Below the pieces are notes generated by a model. It saw only the letters and a list, made by a program, of their open reading frames with translations. It had not been told where the DNA came from and did not search any database. Of a stretch of 64,000 nt of DNA, positions 1 to 7,721 are shown piece by piece. The DNA lies in contig JAIORQ010000024.1 of NCBI GenBank assembly GCA_021108035.1, forward strand, positions 27,299 to 91,298, in the 5' to 3' direction. This DNA is from Bacteroidales bacterium. GTDB taxonomy: Bacteria > Bacteroidota > Bacteroidia > Bacteroidales > JAADGE01. A program made the position numbers and the translations under genes. Within the stretch, counting starts at the first letter, position 1. Every line of letters begins with the position of its first letter.

Positions 1-1
1 T

Positions 2-811
2 AACATTAATAAAAGCAAGGATATTTTAAACTTAACCACCGGAACTTTTTCTTATCACAGATGGAAAAATGAATTTGAAATTGAAACCAAGCAATTAAGG
101 GATGTTTTATATTTTATTGAAATTGCAAATATAAATGCAGATATTAGTTTTATTTTTAAAAATAAACTTATATATATATATTGTTCTGATGGCGCAATTG
201 TGGGAATTAATCCGCATCAGAAAGAAATAAAAACATTTATTGATGATATTTTAAAAGAAACGAAAGGAAATATTAAAATTAAGAGTAACGGAGGGCAAAG
301 CGGAGATATGAAAGAATATTTCAGTGAAATTATTGATTCTGATAAAAAAGAATTAAATCTAAAAGCTGAAAATAAAAAAACATCAAATATAAATAGAATA
401 AAGAGTTCCGGTAATAAATCAAATAATATTAAAGAATGTTTCATCAATACAGATATAATTGAGCAATCTTTTAAAAATTTAAAAGATGATTTGGAAGATA
501 CATTTTTAGCAGGAAATATTTTTACGGCTAAAATGGGAAAACCGATATATAGTTTTAACAGTAAAACTAATCAATCAGTTTTATTTGCAAAGTTACATAA
601 GGTAATAAATGATTTGTTTTCCAATTCAAGCTTAGGCAATATCAATGAATACTATTTACTTGATATGCAAGACAATTATCTTGTTTTTATATTAACCTTT
701 ACTGAACATCATTTTGGATTGGTTTTTGACAAATCAAAAATACAATTAGGTTATTTATTTAATATAATAAAACCTATTTTAACAAATGATTATTATAATG
801 CTTTAAAATAA
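2..811 (+). CDS. 5'-truncated protein with C-terminal roadblock/LC7-like domain
   Basis: The frame is open from base 2, so the gene begins before the window; the GTG at 200 is only the first start-like codon inside it. The last 110 or so residues align by eye with the whole of the next protein (a leucine-rich helix with LKDDLED, then GKPIYSFNS, YYLLDMQDNYLV, and a closing helix ending in ALK), giving the alpha-beta layout of roadblock/LC7 proteins such as MglB, which bind small GTPases. A polar Lys/Ser/Asn-rich linker separates this from an unrecognised N-terminal part. The shared domain suggests the two genes work together, perhaps as hetero-dimer partners of a GTPase. The domain call is by pattern only. 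Confidence 0.6.
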   Translation, partial: NINKSKDILNLTTGTFSYHRWKNEFEIETKQLRDVLYFIEIANINADISFIFKNKLIYIYCSDGAIVGINPHQKEIKTFIDDILKETKGNIKIKSNGGQSGDMKEYFSEIIDSDKKELNLKAENKKTSNINRIKSSGNKSNNIKECFINTDIIEQSFKNLKDDLEDTFLAGNIFTAKMGKPIYSFNSKTNQSVLFAKLHKVINDLFSNSSLGNINEYYLLDMQDNYLVFILTFTEHHFGLVFDKSKIQLGYLFNIIKPILTNDYYNALK

Positions 812-855
812 AGCCAATTAAATAATATCTAACTTATTAATAAATATTTATAATT

Positions 856-1224
856 ATGGACGTAAAAAAACTAAAAAACTCAATTGAAATATTAAAGGAA
901 GATTTAGGTGATTCATTAGTTGCTGCCGACATATGGCCGACCGGTACGGGGCAATCTATTGCAGGGTTTAATTCCCAGCCCAAAGCTACTGCATTATTTG
1001 AGCAAGTTACTGAGTTTATGAACAAAACATTAACCGGTTCAGGCTTTCCCGGTCTTGATAAATTTTACATGCTTGATTTACAAGCTGATTCGTTAGTAAT
1101 TGTACTTCAATTTGAAGGTTATCAATGGGGAATGCTTGTAAACAGTACAAAGGTTCAATTGGGTTTATTGCTCAATGTTGCAATACCTAAAGCACGAGAA
1201 GCTTTTTTAGAAGCTTTAAAATAA
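856..1224 (+). CDS. Roadblock/LC7-like small protein
   Basis: A 122-residue protein made of one domain: helix (KNSIEILKEDLGDS), strand (VAADIWP), the turn GQSIAGFNSQ, a helix, two strands (YMLDLQADSLVIVLQF, GMLVNST) and a C-terminal helix. This matches the roadblock/LC7 order in length and hydrophobic pattern, and it resembles the C-terminal domain of the preceding protein. In bacteria such proteins often regulate Ras-like GTPases (the MglA/MglB pair) or act as scaffolds. It starts 44 bases after the previous stop on the same strand, so it is probably co-transcribed. No GTPase gene is visible here; it may lie to the left of the window. There is no signal peptide, so it should be cytoplasmic. 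Confidence 0.55.
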   Translation: MDVKKLKNSIEILKEDLGDSLVAADIWPTGTGQSIAGFNSQPKATALFEQVTEFMNKTLTGSGFPGLDKFYMLDLQADSLVIVLQFEGYQWGMLVNSTKVQLGLLLNVAIPKAREAFLEALK

Positions 1225-1246
1225 TAGAAATTAATACTATATTTGT

Positions 1247-1283
1247 AAAAGAGATTATCAGATTATGACAGTCTCTTTTTTTT
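1247..1283 (+). terminator. Rho-independent terminator after the roadblock genes
   Basis: AAAAGAGA (1247-1254) can pair with TCTCTTTT (1272-1279), followed by a T tract. It lies just after the stop of the small roadblock-like gene and before the glycosyltransferase, so it probably separates two transcription units. Confidence 0.5.
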
Positions 1284-1301
1284 ATTAACATAATTTTATT
1301 G

Positions 1302-2420
1302 ATGCATCTGTTTCTCATTATATTTTCAATATTCGGTATTATATATTTCTTTCAAATAAGTAAATATATATACGGCTTCAGGAAACTTAAATCATATAGA
1401 ATTATCATTGATAATATCATATTTGAAAACAAAAAAAGATTATCGGTAATAATTCCTTTTAAAAATGAAGAAAAAAACTTGGAAACATTGATACATAATC
1501 TTTCAAATCAAACTCTTAAAAATAACTTATATGAGATAATTTTAGTGAATGATAATTCAACTGATAATTCAGTAAAGGTTTTAGAACAATTGTTAAGCAA
1601 TAAAGATAATTTCAAACTTATACATTCAGATTCTAAACCGGAAGGGAAAAAGACTGCTTTATCCTTCGGAATTACACGAGCGAAAGGAGATTTAATCGTA
1701 ACAACAGATGCTGATTGCACTCATAATAAAAAATGGCTTGAAACTATTCTGAATTACTATAATAAGCATAAACCAAAAATGCTTATTGCTCCTGTATTAA
1801 TGCAAGGAAAAAGCTTTTTCGGGAATATGCAATCATTAGAATTCCTGAGCTTAATTGCTTCTACTGCCGGATCAACCGGAATCGGACATCCGATAATGTG
1901 CAACGGCGCAAATTTATCTTATGAAAAAAAGGTTTATGAAGAATTTAAAGATGCATTAAACATGAAAGAAAAATCGGGAGATGATATTTTTTTATTACAT
2001 AATATAAAAAAGAAATATCCGAAAGAAATACATTTCCTAAAATCAAATGATGCGGTTGTATATACAAAAGCAGAGAAATCATTGAAATCTTTTTTCAGGC
2101 AAAGGGTAAGATGGGCTTCAAAAAGCAGCAGTTATAAAGATTCTGATTCAATTATAAGTTCAATAATTGTTTTATTAAGCAATCTTTTATTAATTGTATT
2201 GTATGTCTTATCAATATTTGATATTAGCTTTTTAACAACAGCATTAGTGCTTACGATGTTAAAAATCATCCCTGATCTTATACTTATTTTATTATCAGCC
2301 GGTTACTTTAAAATAAAAAAACTTATTGCATATTTTCCGGTTACTATGACAGTTTATCCGTTTTATATTGTAATTACTGCTGTTGCAGGATTGTTTACTA
2401 AAAAGATTTCTTGGAAGTGA
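1302..2420 (+). CDS. Membrane-bound family 2 glycosyltransferase
   Basis: An integral membrane GT2 enzyme that would transfer a sugar from a nucleotide donor to a lipid or growing glycan on the cytoplasmic face. One N-terminal membrane helix (residues 1-20) is followed by a GT-A fold: SVIIPFKNEE near 50, VNDNSTDNS near 82, the metal-binding TTDAD near 135, the acceptor-side SGDD near 225 (ED-type catalytic motif) and QRVRW near 268 (the QxxRW motif of processive and related GT2 enzymes). Three hydrophobic segments close the protein. ATG 1302 is preferred to the in-frame TTG one codon upstream. The substrate cannot be told; neighbours give no pathway. Confidence 0.85.
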   Translation: MHLFLIIFSIFGIIYFFQISKYIYGFRKLKSYRIIIDNIIFENKKRLSVIIPFKNEEKNLETLIHNLSNQTLKNNLYEIILVNDNSTDNSVKVLEQLLSNKDNFKLIHSDSKPEGKKTALSFGITRAKGDLIVTTDADCTHNKKWLETILNYYNKHKPKMLIAPVLMQGKSFFGNMQSLEFLSLIASTAGSTGIGHPIMCNGANLSYEKKVYEEFKDALNMKEKSGDDIFLLHNIKKKYPKEIHFLKSNDAVVYTKAEKSLKSFFRQRVRWASKSSSYKDSDSIISSIIVLLSNLLLIVLYVLSIFDISFLTTALVLTMLKIIPDLILILLSAGYFKIKKLIAYFPVTMTVYPFYIVITAVAGLFTKKISWK

Positions 2421-2430
2421 ACGAGTTATA

Positions 2431-2472
2431 GTTCAAAGTTCAAAGGAGTTCAAAGTTCAAAGGAGTTCAAAG
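2431..2472. repeat. Short tandem word repeat (GTTCAAAG family)
   Basis: Two copies of the 17-base unit GTTCAAAGTTCAAAGGA followed by a partial third, bracketed on both sides by GAGTTATAG. It fills the gap between the ends of two convergent genes (glycosyltransferase and T9SS protein) and has no coding potential. Confidence 0.75.
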
Positions 2473-2505
2473 AGTTATAGAATTTTTTATGTTTACAAGT
2501 AAAAA

Positions 2506-3972
2506 CTAATGAATTATAATCAATCTTTCAGTGTAAATACTTTTTTCAGTATATATTCTTATGATATAAACACCTTCTGATAAATCAGAAATATTGATAT
2601 ATTCGGGGAACAAATCGAATATCATTAAATTTCCGTTAATGTCAAAAATCTCAATCTTTTCAATATTATTTAAATCAGTTTTAAGGATATCATTTGCAGG
2701 ATTAGGATATATCTTAATTTCTTTATGAATTAAATCTTTTATTCCTGCAACAGCTTCATATACGGTTATCTCCCAATCTTGAGATAAAGGTAAAGTTTCA
2801 TGACTTACGGTATAGATTACAGGTCCGCTTGAAAAATCTTGAGAAACTCCTGATTCAGGTTCAATTGTAAAACCTTCATCTTCATAGATTGTAATAACAG
2901 GAGTTAAATTTGTTAAATCTGTTCCTATCGGAACAGGTACTGTTACTGTGTAATTTTCATTATTAATAACAGTTTCACCATTCTGTCCCGATATTTGAAC
3001 ATCCAAAATATCAGGCCCGGCATTAGTAACAGATACTTCCCAAGTCTGCGAAACTTTCCCGTACTCATTATTAACTTCATATGTTACAGAGCCAAGAGAA
3101 AAATCAACTTCTTCTTCTGATGCCGGTATTACCTGAAATCCGGCAGGTATTGTGATTGTCGGACTTAGTGCATTAAGCTCTGCTTCAACAGACATTACAA
3201 TATTTACTTTCCAATCGGGGTCATTTATAATTTCAGTTTCTGTAATTTGTCCTTCAATATTGAAAGAAAGTATTTCAGGTGTAGGATCTTCGTAAACACC
3301 TAATAAATTCATTACCAGATGCATATCGGGAAATAAAAGCTCACTCATCGGGATAGGATCATCTACACCGCAATCACCTGCTTGTATATAGGTTGAATCA
3401 GTTTCACCGAGATCATTTGATCCAATGAAAAAACTGTGACCTTCATCTTGTCCGTTGGGAACCCAAACTTCCACGACTAATACTTGCCCCAAATTAACAT
3501 TTACATTAGGTGATACCTCAACAATCTTTAATGTGCCTGATTCATTATTATTGACATCAAATTTCAGAGTATCTCCTTTCTGTGTTAAACTGTCCTTAAT
3601 AATCGAATTATTATATTCCGACATTACATAAAGAATTATATTAACAGGTTGTGAGTTGCCTGTTCCGCTATTCGCTGCGTCTATACCAAACTCAACATTT
3701 TGTACCAACCAATCTCCGTTTATATTAAATTCTTTCTCAAGATCAAAAACTCTGTAATATGAATTTTCATAATGGATACCGCCTGAGTTACAAGAAACGG
3801 AAGTTCCGGGATCAATTATTTGACTCAAAGAGTGTGTAACCATAAAAGATTTCTCAAATGATATTGCTTCCGAAAAATTAATTGCCGGCAAGTCTTCAGG
3901 ATTTGAAAATTCTTGAGAATATATACTCACAGAAAATAATAAGATTAAAACTACAGATAATAATTTCTTCAT
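2506..3972 (-). CDS. T9SS type A sorting-domain secreted protein with two Ig-like repeats
   Basis: A 488-residue exported protein. Residues 1-19 form a signal peptide (MKKLLSVVLILLFSVSIYSQ). The middle has two related beta repeats of about 85 residues (around 230-315 and 320-405), each ending in an xxTWEV or xDWEITV strand, like DUF5018/Ig-like modules of Bacteroidota surface proteins. The last 70 residues are a type A T9SS sorting domain: KIYPNPANDIL, IEIFDINGN, LSEGVYIIRIYT. The protein should cross the inner membrane by Sec, the outer membrane by the T9SS, and be attached to lipopolysaccharide or released. The N-terminal 200 residues are unrecognised. A copy of the 130-bp dispersed repeat lies directly upstream of its start. 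Confidence 0.85.
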   Translation of the reverse strand: MKKLLSVVLILLFSVSIYSQEFSNPEDLPAINFSEAISFEKSFMVTHSLSQIIDPGTSVSCNSGGIHYENSYYRVFDLEKEFNINGDWLVQNVEFGIDAANSGTGNSQPVNIILYVMSEYNNSIIKDSLTQKGDTLKFDVNNNESGTLKIVEVSPNVNVNLGQVLVVEVWVPNGQDEGHSFFIGSNDLGETDSTYIQAGDCGVDDPIPMSELLFPDMHLVMNLLGVYEDPTPEILSFNIEGQITETEIINDPDWKVNIVMSVEAELNALSPTITIPAGFQVIPASEEEVDFSLGSVTYEVNNEYGKVSQTWEVSVTNAGPDILDVQISGQNGETVINNENYTVTVPVPIGTDLTNLTPVITIYEDEGFTIEPESGVSQDFSSGPVIYTVSHETLPLSQDWEITVYEAVAGIKDLIHKEIKIYPNPANDILKTDLNNIEKIEIFDINGNLMIFDLFPEYINISDLSEGVYIIRIYTEKSIYTERLIIIH

Positions 3973-3998
3973 CTGAAAATATTTATGATTTTATAATT

Positions 3999-4126
3999 GA
4001 GTCCGCTCCGAAAAGTATAATTTCGCCACGAATTCACGAATAAAAATTACAACAATTTGATTATCTATTACATATGATTAGTAAGATTTCACAAATTCAC
4101 GAAAACTTTATTTTCGGAGTGGACTC
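3999..4126. repeat. Dispersed element with terminal inverted repeats, copy 1
   Basis: A 128-bp non-coding element. Its ends GAGTCCGCTCCGAAAA and TTTTCGGAGTGGACTC are inverted repeats (15 of 16 positions). The hexamer ATAATT sits directly on both outer sides, as a target-site duplication would. Inside are two partial subrepeats containing ATTCACGAA. Copies at 32048-32176 and 46535-46666 are in the same orientation. It looks like a MITE or other non-autonomous palindromic element; no transposase for it is in the window. Confidence 0.8.
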
Positions 4127-4153
4127 ATAATTCTTATATATTTTTACAAATAT

Positions 4154-4184
4154 AAAAAAAGAGCGCTCTTTTGAACGCTCTTTT
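4154..4184 (-). terminator. Terminator of the ribosomal protein cluster
   Basis: On the minus strand AAAAGAGCG and CGCTCTTTT form a 9-bp stem with a short loop and run into seven T residues. It lies just beyond the rplQ stop and is a classic Rho-independent terminator ending the long translation operon. Confidence 0.85.
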
Positions 4185-4204
4185 GAAAATATTTGGTATA
4201 AATT

Positions 4205-4840
4205 TTATTCTTTATCTTCTTTTTTGTCTTCTGTTTCTTCTTCTTTGTCTGCTTTCTCTTCTTGTTTCACTTCATCTTTAATTTCTTCTTTTGTTTCCTC
4301 TTTTGTTTCTTCAACTTTCACTTCTTCTTGAAGATTCTCTTCTTTTACTTCTTCTTTGGTTTCAACATCATTAATATTTTCTTCAACTTGTTGAGTATCT
4401 TCAATTGTTGTTTCAGTTTTTACTTTCCCTCTGCGTGTTCTTTTTCTTTTTGATTTAGCAGCTTTTTCAGAAAAATAATTCTCATTATAATCTACTAATT
4501 CAATAATACACATTTCAGCATTATCACCAAGACGATTTCTTGTTTTTAATATTCTTGTATATCCGCCTTCTCTTTCAGCAACTTTTAAAGAAATTTCTCT
4601 GAAAAGTTCAGTAACAGCAGATTTATTTTGTAATCTTTTAAACACCATTCTTCTGGAATGAGTAGTATCCGTTTTAGACCTGTTAATCAAAGGCTCAACA
4701 AATGATCTTAAAGCTTTAGCCTTTGCAACAGTTGTGTTTATTCTTTTATGCTCAATAAGAGATATTGCCATATTTGATAACATAGCTTTTCTGTGAGCTT
4801 TTTTCCTTCCGAGATGATTAAATTTCTTCCTGTGTCTCAT
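4205..4840 (-). CDS. rplQ: 50S ribosomal protein L17 with long acidic tail
   Basis: Residues 1-122 are a normal L17 ([44 protein letters not shown]), a large-subunit protein near the exit tunnel. After a basic stretch ([11 protein letters not shown], near 129-139) comes a tail of about 70 residues made almost wholly of Glu, Lys, Asp and Thr in repeats of the form EEVK/EETK. L17 is about 120 residues in most bacteria; Bacteroidota forms are often longer, but this tail is unusually long. It is the last gene of the cluster, four bases after rpoA, as usual. Confidence 0.97.
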   Translation of the reverse strand: MRHRKKFNHLGRKKAHRKAMLSNMAISLIEHKRINTTVAKAKALRSFVEPLINRSKTDTTHSRRMVFKRLQNKSAVTELFREISLKVAEREGGYTRILKTRNRLGDNAEMCIIELVDYNENYFSEKAAKSKRKRTRRGKVKTETTIEDTQQVEENINDVETKEEVKEENLQEEVKVEETKEETKEEIKDEVKQEEKADKEEETEDKKEDKE

Positions 4841-4844
4841 TTCT

Positions 4845-5837
4845 TTATTCTTTTTCTAATTTATATTTACTGACGTCCATTCCGAATGAAAGTTCTCTGT
4901 TTGATAACAAATCTTCTATCTCAGTTAAAGATTTTTTACCGAAGTTTCTGAATTTTAATAAATCGTTTCTGTTATATACGACTAATTCGCCAAGAGTATC
5001 AACATCTGCAGCTTTCAGACAATTTAAAGCTCTAACGGAAAGATCAAGATCTACCAATTGAGTTTTTAATTGTTGACGCATATGCAGTACTTCTTCATCA
5101 AATTCTTCATTCTCTTTTTTCTCCTCAGATTCAAGAGTTATCTTTTCATCTGAGAATAACATGAAATGATGAATTAAAATTGTAGCAGCTTCTTTTAAAG
5201 CTTCTTTAGGATATATCGACCCGTCAGTATCAATATTAAAAATCAGTTTTTCATAGTCAGTTTTCTGTCCGACACGATAATTCTCAATACTGTATTTTAC
5301 ATTCTTAATGGGTGTAAAAATTGAATCAACGGCAATTAAGCCAATATCACTTGTGTCAATATCATGATCGTCTGCAGAAACATATCCTCTTCCTTTATCT
5401 ATTGTCATTTCAATCTGCAGTCTTACATCTTTTTCCATATTACAGATAACCATATCGGGATTCAATACTTCAAAATCAGACATGTAATCATTTATATCAC
5501 CGGCAGTAAATTTTGATTTTCCGGAAATACTTATCACAATTCTTTCGTGATCTGATTCTTCAACAAGCTGTTTGAATCTAACCTGTTTTAAATTCAGTAT
5601 CATTTGCGGTACATCCTCAATTACTCCTGTTATAGTAGAAAACTCATGTTCTACACCTTCAATTTTCAAAGATGTGATTGTGTATCCTTCAAGAGATGAT
5701 AATAATATCCTTCTTAAAGCATTCCCAATAGTTATACCATAACCCGGTTCAAGCGGACGAAATTCAAACTGTCCTGAAAATTCATCCTGTTCAATCATTA
5801 AAACCTTATCCGGTTTTTGGAAGTTTAAAATAGCCAT
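4845..5837 (-). CDS. rpoA: DNA-directed RNA polymerase alpha subunit
   Basis: A 330-residue alpha subunit, the usual length. The N-terminal domain (about 1-230) holds the dimerisation signature [17 protein letters not shown], on which beta and beta-prime assemble. A charged linker ([12 protein letters not shown]) leads to the C-terminal domain with [12 protein letters not shown] and [16 protein letters not shown], the region that contacts UP-element DNA and activators. It sits between rpsD and rplQ as in most bacteria, so its synthesis is tied to ribosomal proteins. Confidence 0.98.
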   Translation of the reverse strand: MAILNFQKPDKVLMIEQDEFSGQFEFRPLEPGYGITIGNALRRILLSSLEGYTITSLKIEGVEHEFSTITGVIEDVPQMILNLKQVRFKQLVEESDHERIVISISGKSKFTAGDINDYMSDFEVLNPDMVICNMEKDVRLQIEMTIDKGRGYVSADDHDIDTSDIGLIAVDSIFTPIKNVKYSIENYRVGQKTDYEKLIFNIDTDGSIYPKEALKEAATILIHHFMLFSDEKITLESEEKKENEEFDEEVLHMRQQLKTQLVDLDLSVRALNCLKAADVDTLGELVVYNRNDLLKFRNFGKKSLTEIEDLLSNRELSFGMDVSKYKLEKE

Positions 5838-5851
5838 AAATAAAATGTTTA

Positions 5852-6460
5852 CTATTTTGAATATAATTCAACAATTAATTGTTCTTTAATGTTCTCCGGA
5901 ATATCTTCACGTTCAGGAATATTAACAAATTTGCCTTTTAATGAATCATCATCCCACTCTATCCATGAGTATCTTGTATGAGAGCCTTTTGATAAGGAAT
6001 CAGAAATTACTTCAAGAGATTTTGATTTTTCTCTGACACCAATAATATCACCCGGTTTTAAGATATAAGAAGGAATATTAACAACTTCACCGTTAACAGT
6101 AATGTGTCTGTGTGAAACAATTTGCCTTGCAGATGCTCGTGAAGGAGAAATTCCAACTCTAAACACAACATTATCTAAACGAGATTCGAGCAGTTGAAGA
6201 AATACTTCACCGGTAATTCCTTTACTCGAAGAAGCTTTTTTAAACAAATTATAGAATTGTTTTTCCAATAATCCGTATATATATTTAGCTTTTTGCTTTT
6301 CTTTTAATTGAATACCGTATTCTGAAACTTTTCTTCTTCTTTTGTTTGGTCCGTGCTGTCCCGGAGGATAATTTTTCTTTTCAAAAGCTTTATCAGAACC
6401 AAAAATCGGCGAACCGAATTTCCTTGCTATTTTAGTTTGTGGGCCTCTGTATCTTGCCAT
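5852..6460 (-). CDS. rpsD: 30S ribosomal protein S4
   Basis: A 202-residue S4, a primary 16S rRNA binder that starts small-subunit assembly. It opens with [16 protein letters not shown] and contains the S4 RNA-binding domain ([21 protein letters not shown], then [15 protein letters not shown]). The N-terminal part lacks the four-cysteine zinc cluster, so this is the zinc-free form. It lies between rpsK and rpoA; in many bacteria S4 represses its own operon, but no such site can be pointed to here. Confidence 0.98.
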   Translation of the reverse strand: MARYRGPQTKIARKFGSPIFGSDKAFEKKNYPPGQHGPNKRRRKVSEYGIQLKEKQKAKYIYGLLEKQFYNLFKKASSSKGITGEVFLQLLESRLDNVVFRVGISPSRASARQIVSHRHITVNGEVVNIPSYILKPGDIIGVREKSKSLEVISDSLSKGSHTRYSWIEWDDDSLKGKFVNIPEREDIPENIKEQLIVELYSK

Positions 6461-6486
6461 TATATATTATTTTTCTATTTTAAAAA

Positions 6487-6879
6487 TTAAACTCTTCTTC
6501 TTTTAGGAGGTCTGCAACCGTTGTGAGGTATAGGTGTTATATCCTGAATTTCAGTTACCATAATACCTGCTGAATGAATTGCTCTGATAGCAGCTTCCCT
6601 TCCGTTTCCCGGACCTTTAACATAAACCTTTACTCTTCTTAAGCCTAATTCATGAGCTACTTTTGCACAATCTTCAGCAGCTGTTTGAGCAGCATAAGGA
6701 GTATTTTTTTTAGATCCTCTGAACCCCATTTTACCGGCAGATGACCATGAAATTACCTGTCCGGTATTATTTGCAAGAGTTATAATAATATTGTTGAAAG
6801 ATGAGTGAATATGAGCTTGTCCTGCAGCTTCAACAATAACTTTTCTTTTCTTAGTTTGTTTTGTACTTTTCTTTGCCAT
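6487..6879 (-). CDS. rpsK: 30S ribosomal protein S11
   Basis: A 130-residue S11, part of the platform of the small subunit near the mRNA exit. Typical segments are [38 protein letters not shown] and the conserved end CRPPKRRRV. The first dozen residues are Lys/Thr-rich, as is common in this phylum. It lies between rpsM and rpsD with short gaps. Confidence 0.98.
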   Translation of the reverse strand: MAKKSTKQTKKRKVIVEAAGQAHIHSSFNNIIITLANNTGQVISWSSAGKMGFRGSKKNTPYAAQTAAEDCAKVAHELGLRRVKVYVKGPGNGREAAIRAIHSAGIMVTEIQDITPIPHNGCRPPKRRRV

Positions 6880-6903
6880 AATAAAGAATGATAAACTTAA
6901 TTA

Positions 6904-7254
6904 TTAAAATACTCGTCTGATTTTACGTGTACGTGCATTATTTTTAGTTTTTTGACCTCTTACCGGTAAACCAATTCTGTGACGTATTCCTCGATAACAA
7001 CCAATATCTCTGAGGCGTTTAATGTTCATTTGCTTTTCTGATCGAAGCTCTCCTTCAATTTTGAAATTCTCTATAATAATATTACGGATATTACCTCTTT
7101 GTTCATCAGTCCAATCTTTTACTCTAACATTCTTGTCAACATTAGCCTGTTCGAGTATTTTTTGAGCTGTCGTTTTTCCAACTCCGTAAATATATGTTAA
7201 AGATATTTCTCCCCTTTTATTGTCCGGTATATCTACACCTGCTATTCTAGCCAT
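6904..7254 (-). CDS. rpsM: 30S ribosomal protein S13, short C-terminal tail
   Basis: S13 of the small-subunit head, which contacts S19, the large subunit and P-site t[36 protein letters not shown] and [16 protein letters not shown] are all present. The protein is 116 residues; after NARTRK it ends in IRRVF instead of the basic Lys/Thr-rich tail of about ten more residues found in many relatives. The tail normally reaches the P site, so the change may be real, or the gene may carry a small 3' deletion or frameshift. Confidence 0.95.
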   Translation of the reverse strand: MARIAGVDIPDNKRGEISLTYIYGVGKTTAQKILEQANVDKNVRVKDWTDEQRGNIRNIIIENFKIEGELRSEKQMNIKRLRDIGCYRGIRHRIGLPVRGQKTKNNARTRKIRRVF

Positions 7255-7271
7255 AATTAAAATTTTATAAA

Positions 7272-7388
7272 TTAACCTTGTCTTTGTTTAAATCTGGGAT
7301 TTTTTTTATTAATCACATAAAGCCTCCCTTTCCTCCTGACAATCTTACAATCAGCACTTCTCTTTTTAACTGATGCTCTAACTTTCAT
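7272..7388 (-). CDS. rpmJ: 50S ribosomal protein L36 (zinc-free form)
   Basis: A 38-residue protein read directly from the minus strand: it starts [15 protein letters not shown] and ends [10 protein letters not shown]36 binds 23S rRNA in the large subunit. It has only one cysteine, so it is the non-zinc type. It lies between infA and rpsM, its standard place. The 100-base gap to infA contains only a 21-codon frame (7418-7483) with no known match. Confidence 0.95.
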   Translation of the reverse strand: MKVRASVKKRSADCKIVRRKGRLYVINKKNPRFKQRQG

Positions 7389-7488
7389 CTGTCTGTATTT
7401 TATTTTATTTTTATTTATCAGATGGAACTCGCCATAATAGTCATTCCCTTGTATGATAAAGGTTTTATACCGGCTCGTTTCATTTTTT

Positions 7489-7710
7489 CTAATTTTTATA
7501 TCTGTATTTTATTCTGCCTTTAGTTAAATCATACGGCGACATTTCAACCTTCACTTTATCTCCGGGCAAAATACGAATATAATGCATCCTCATTTTTCCT
7601 GCTATATGTGCAGTAATAATGTGCCCGTTTTCGAGTTCAACTCTGAACATTGCATTTGATAATGCTTCTTTTACAATACCGTCCTGTTCAATTGATGGTT
7701 GTTTGGCCAT
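7489..7710 (-). CDS. infA: Translation initiation factor IF-1
   Basis: A 73-residue single OB-fold protein ([43 protein letters not shown]) that binds the ribosomal A site during initiation. Start and length are normal. It follows secY by 11 bases; the methionine aminopeptidase gene map, which sits between secY and infA in many bacteria, is absent here. Confidence 0.97.
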   Translation of the reverse strand: MAKQPSIEQDGIVKEALSNAMFRVELENGHIITAHIAGKMRMHYIRILPGDKVKVEMSPYDLTKGRIKYRYKN

Positions 7711-7721
7711 ATAAATTTAAT

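Noticed and set aside
4262..4453. Plus-strand Phe-rich frame opposite rplQ
   Set aside because: It is the complement of the Glu/Lys-rich tail of L17, a composition shadow.
7418..7483. A 21-codon minus-strand frame between infA and rpmJ starting [13 protein letters not shown]
   Set aside because: Too short, no family match, no start signal beyond position after infA; likely chance.
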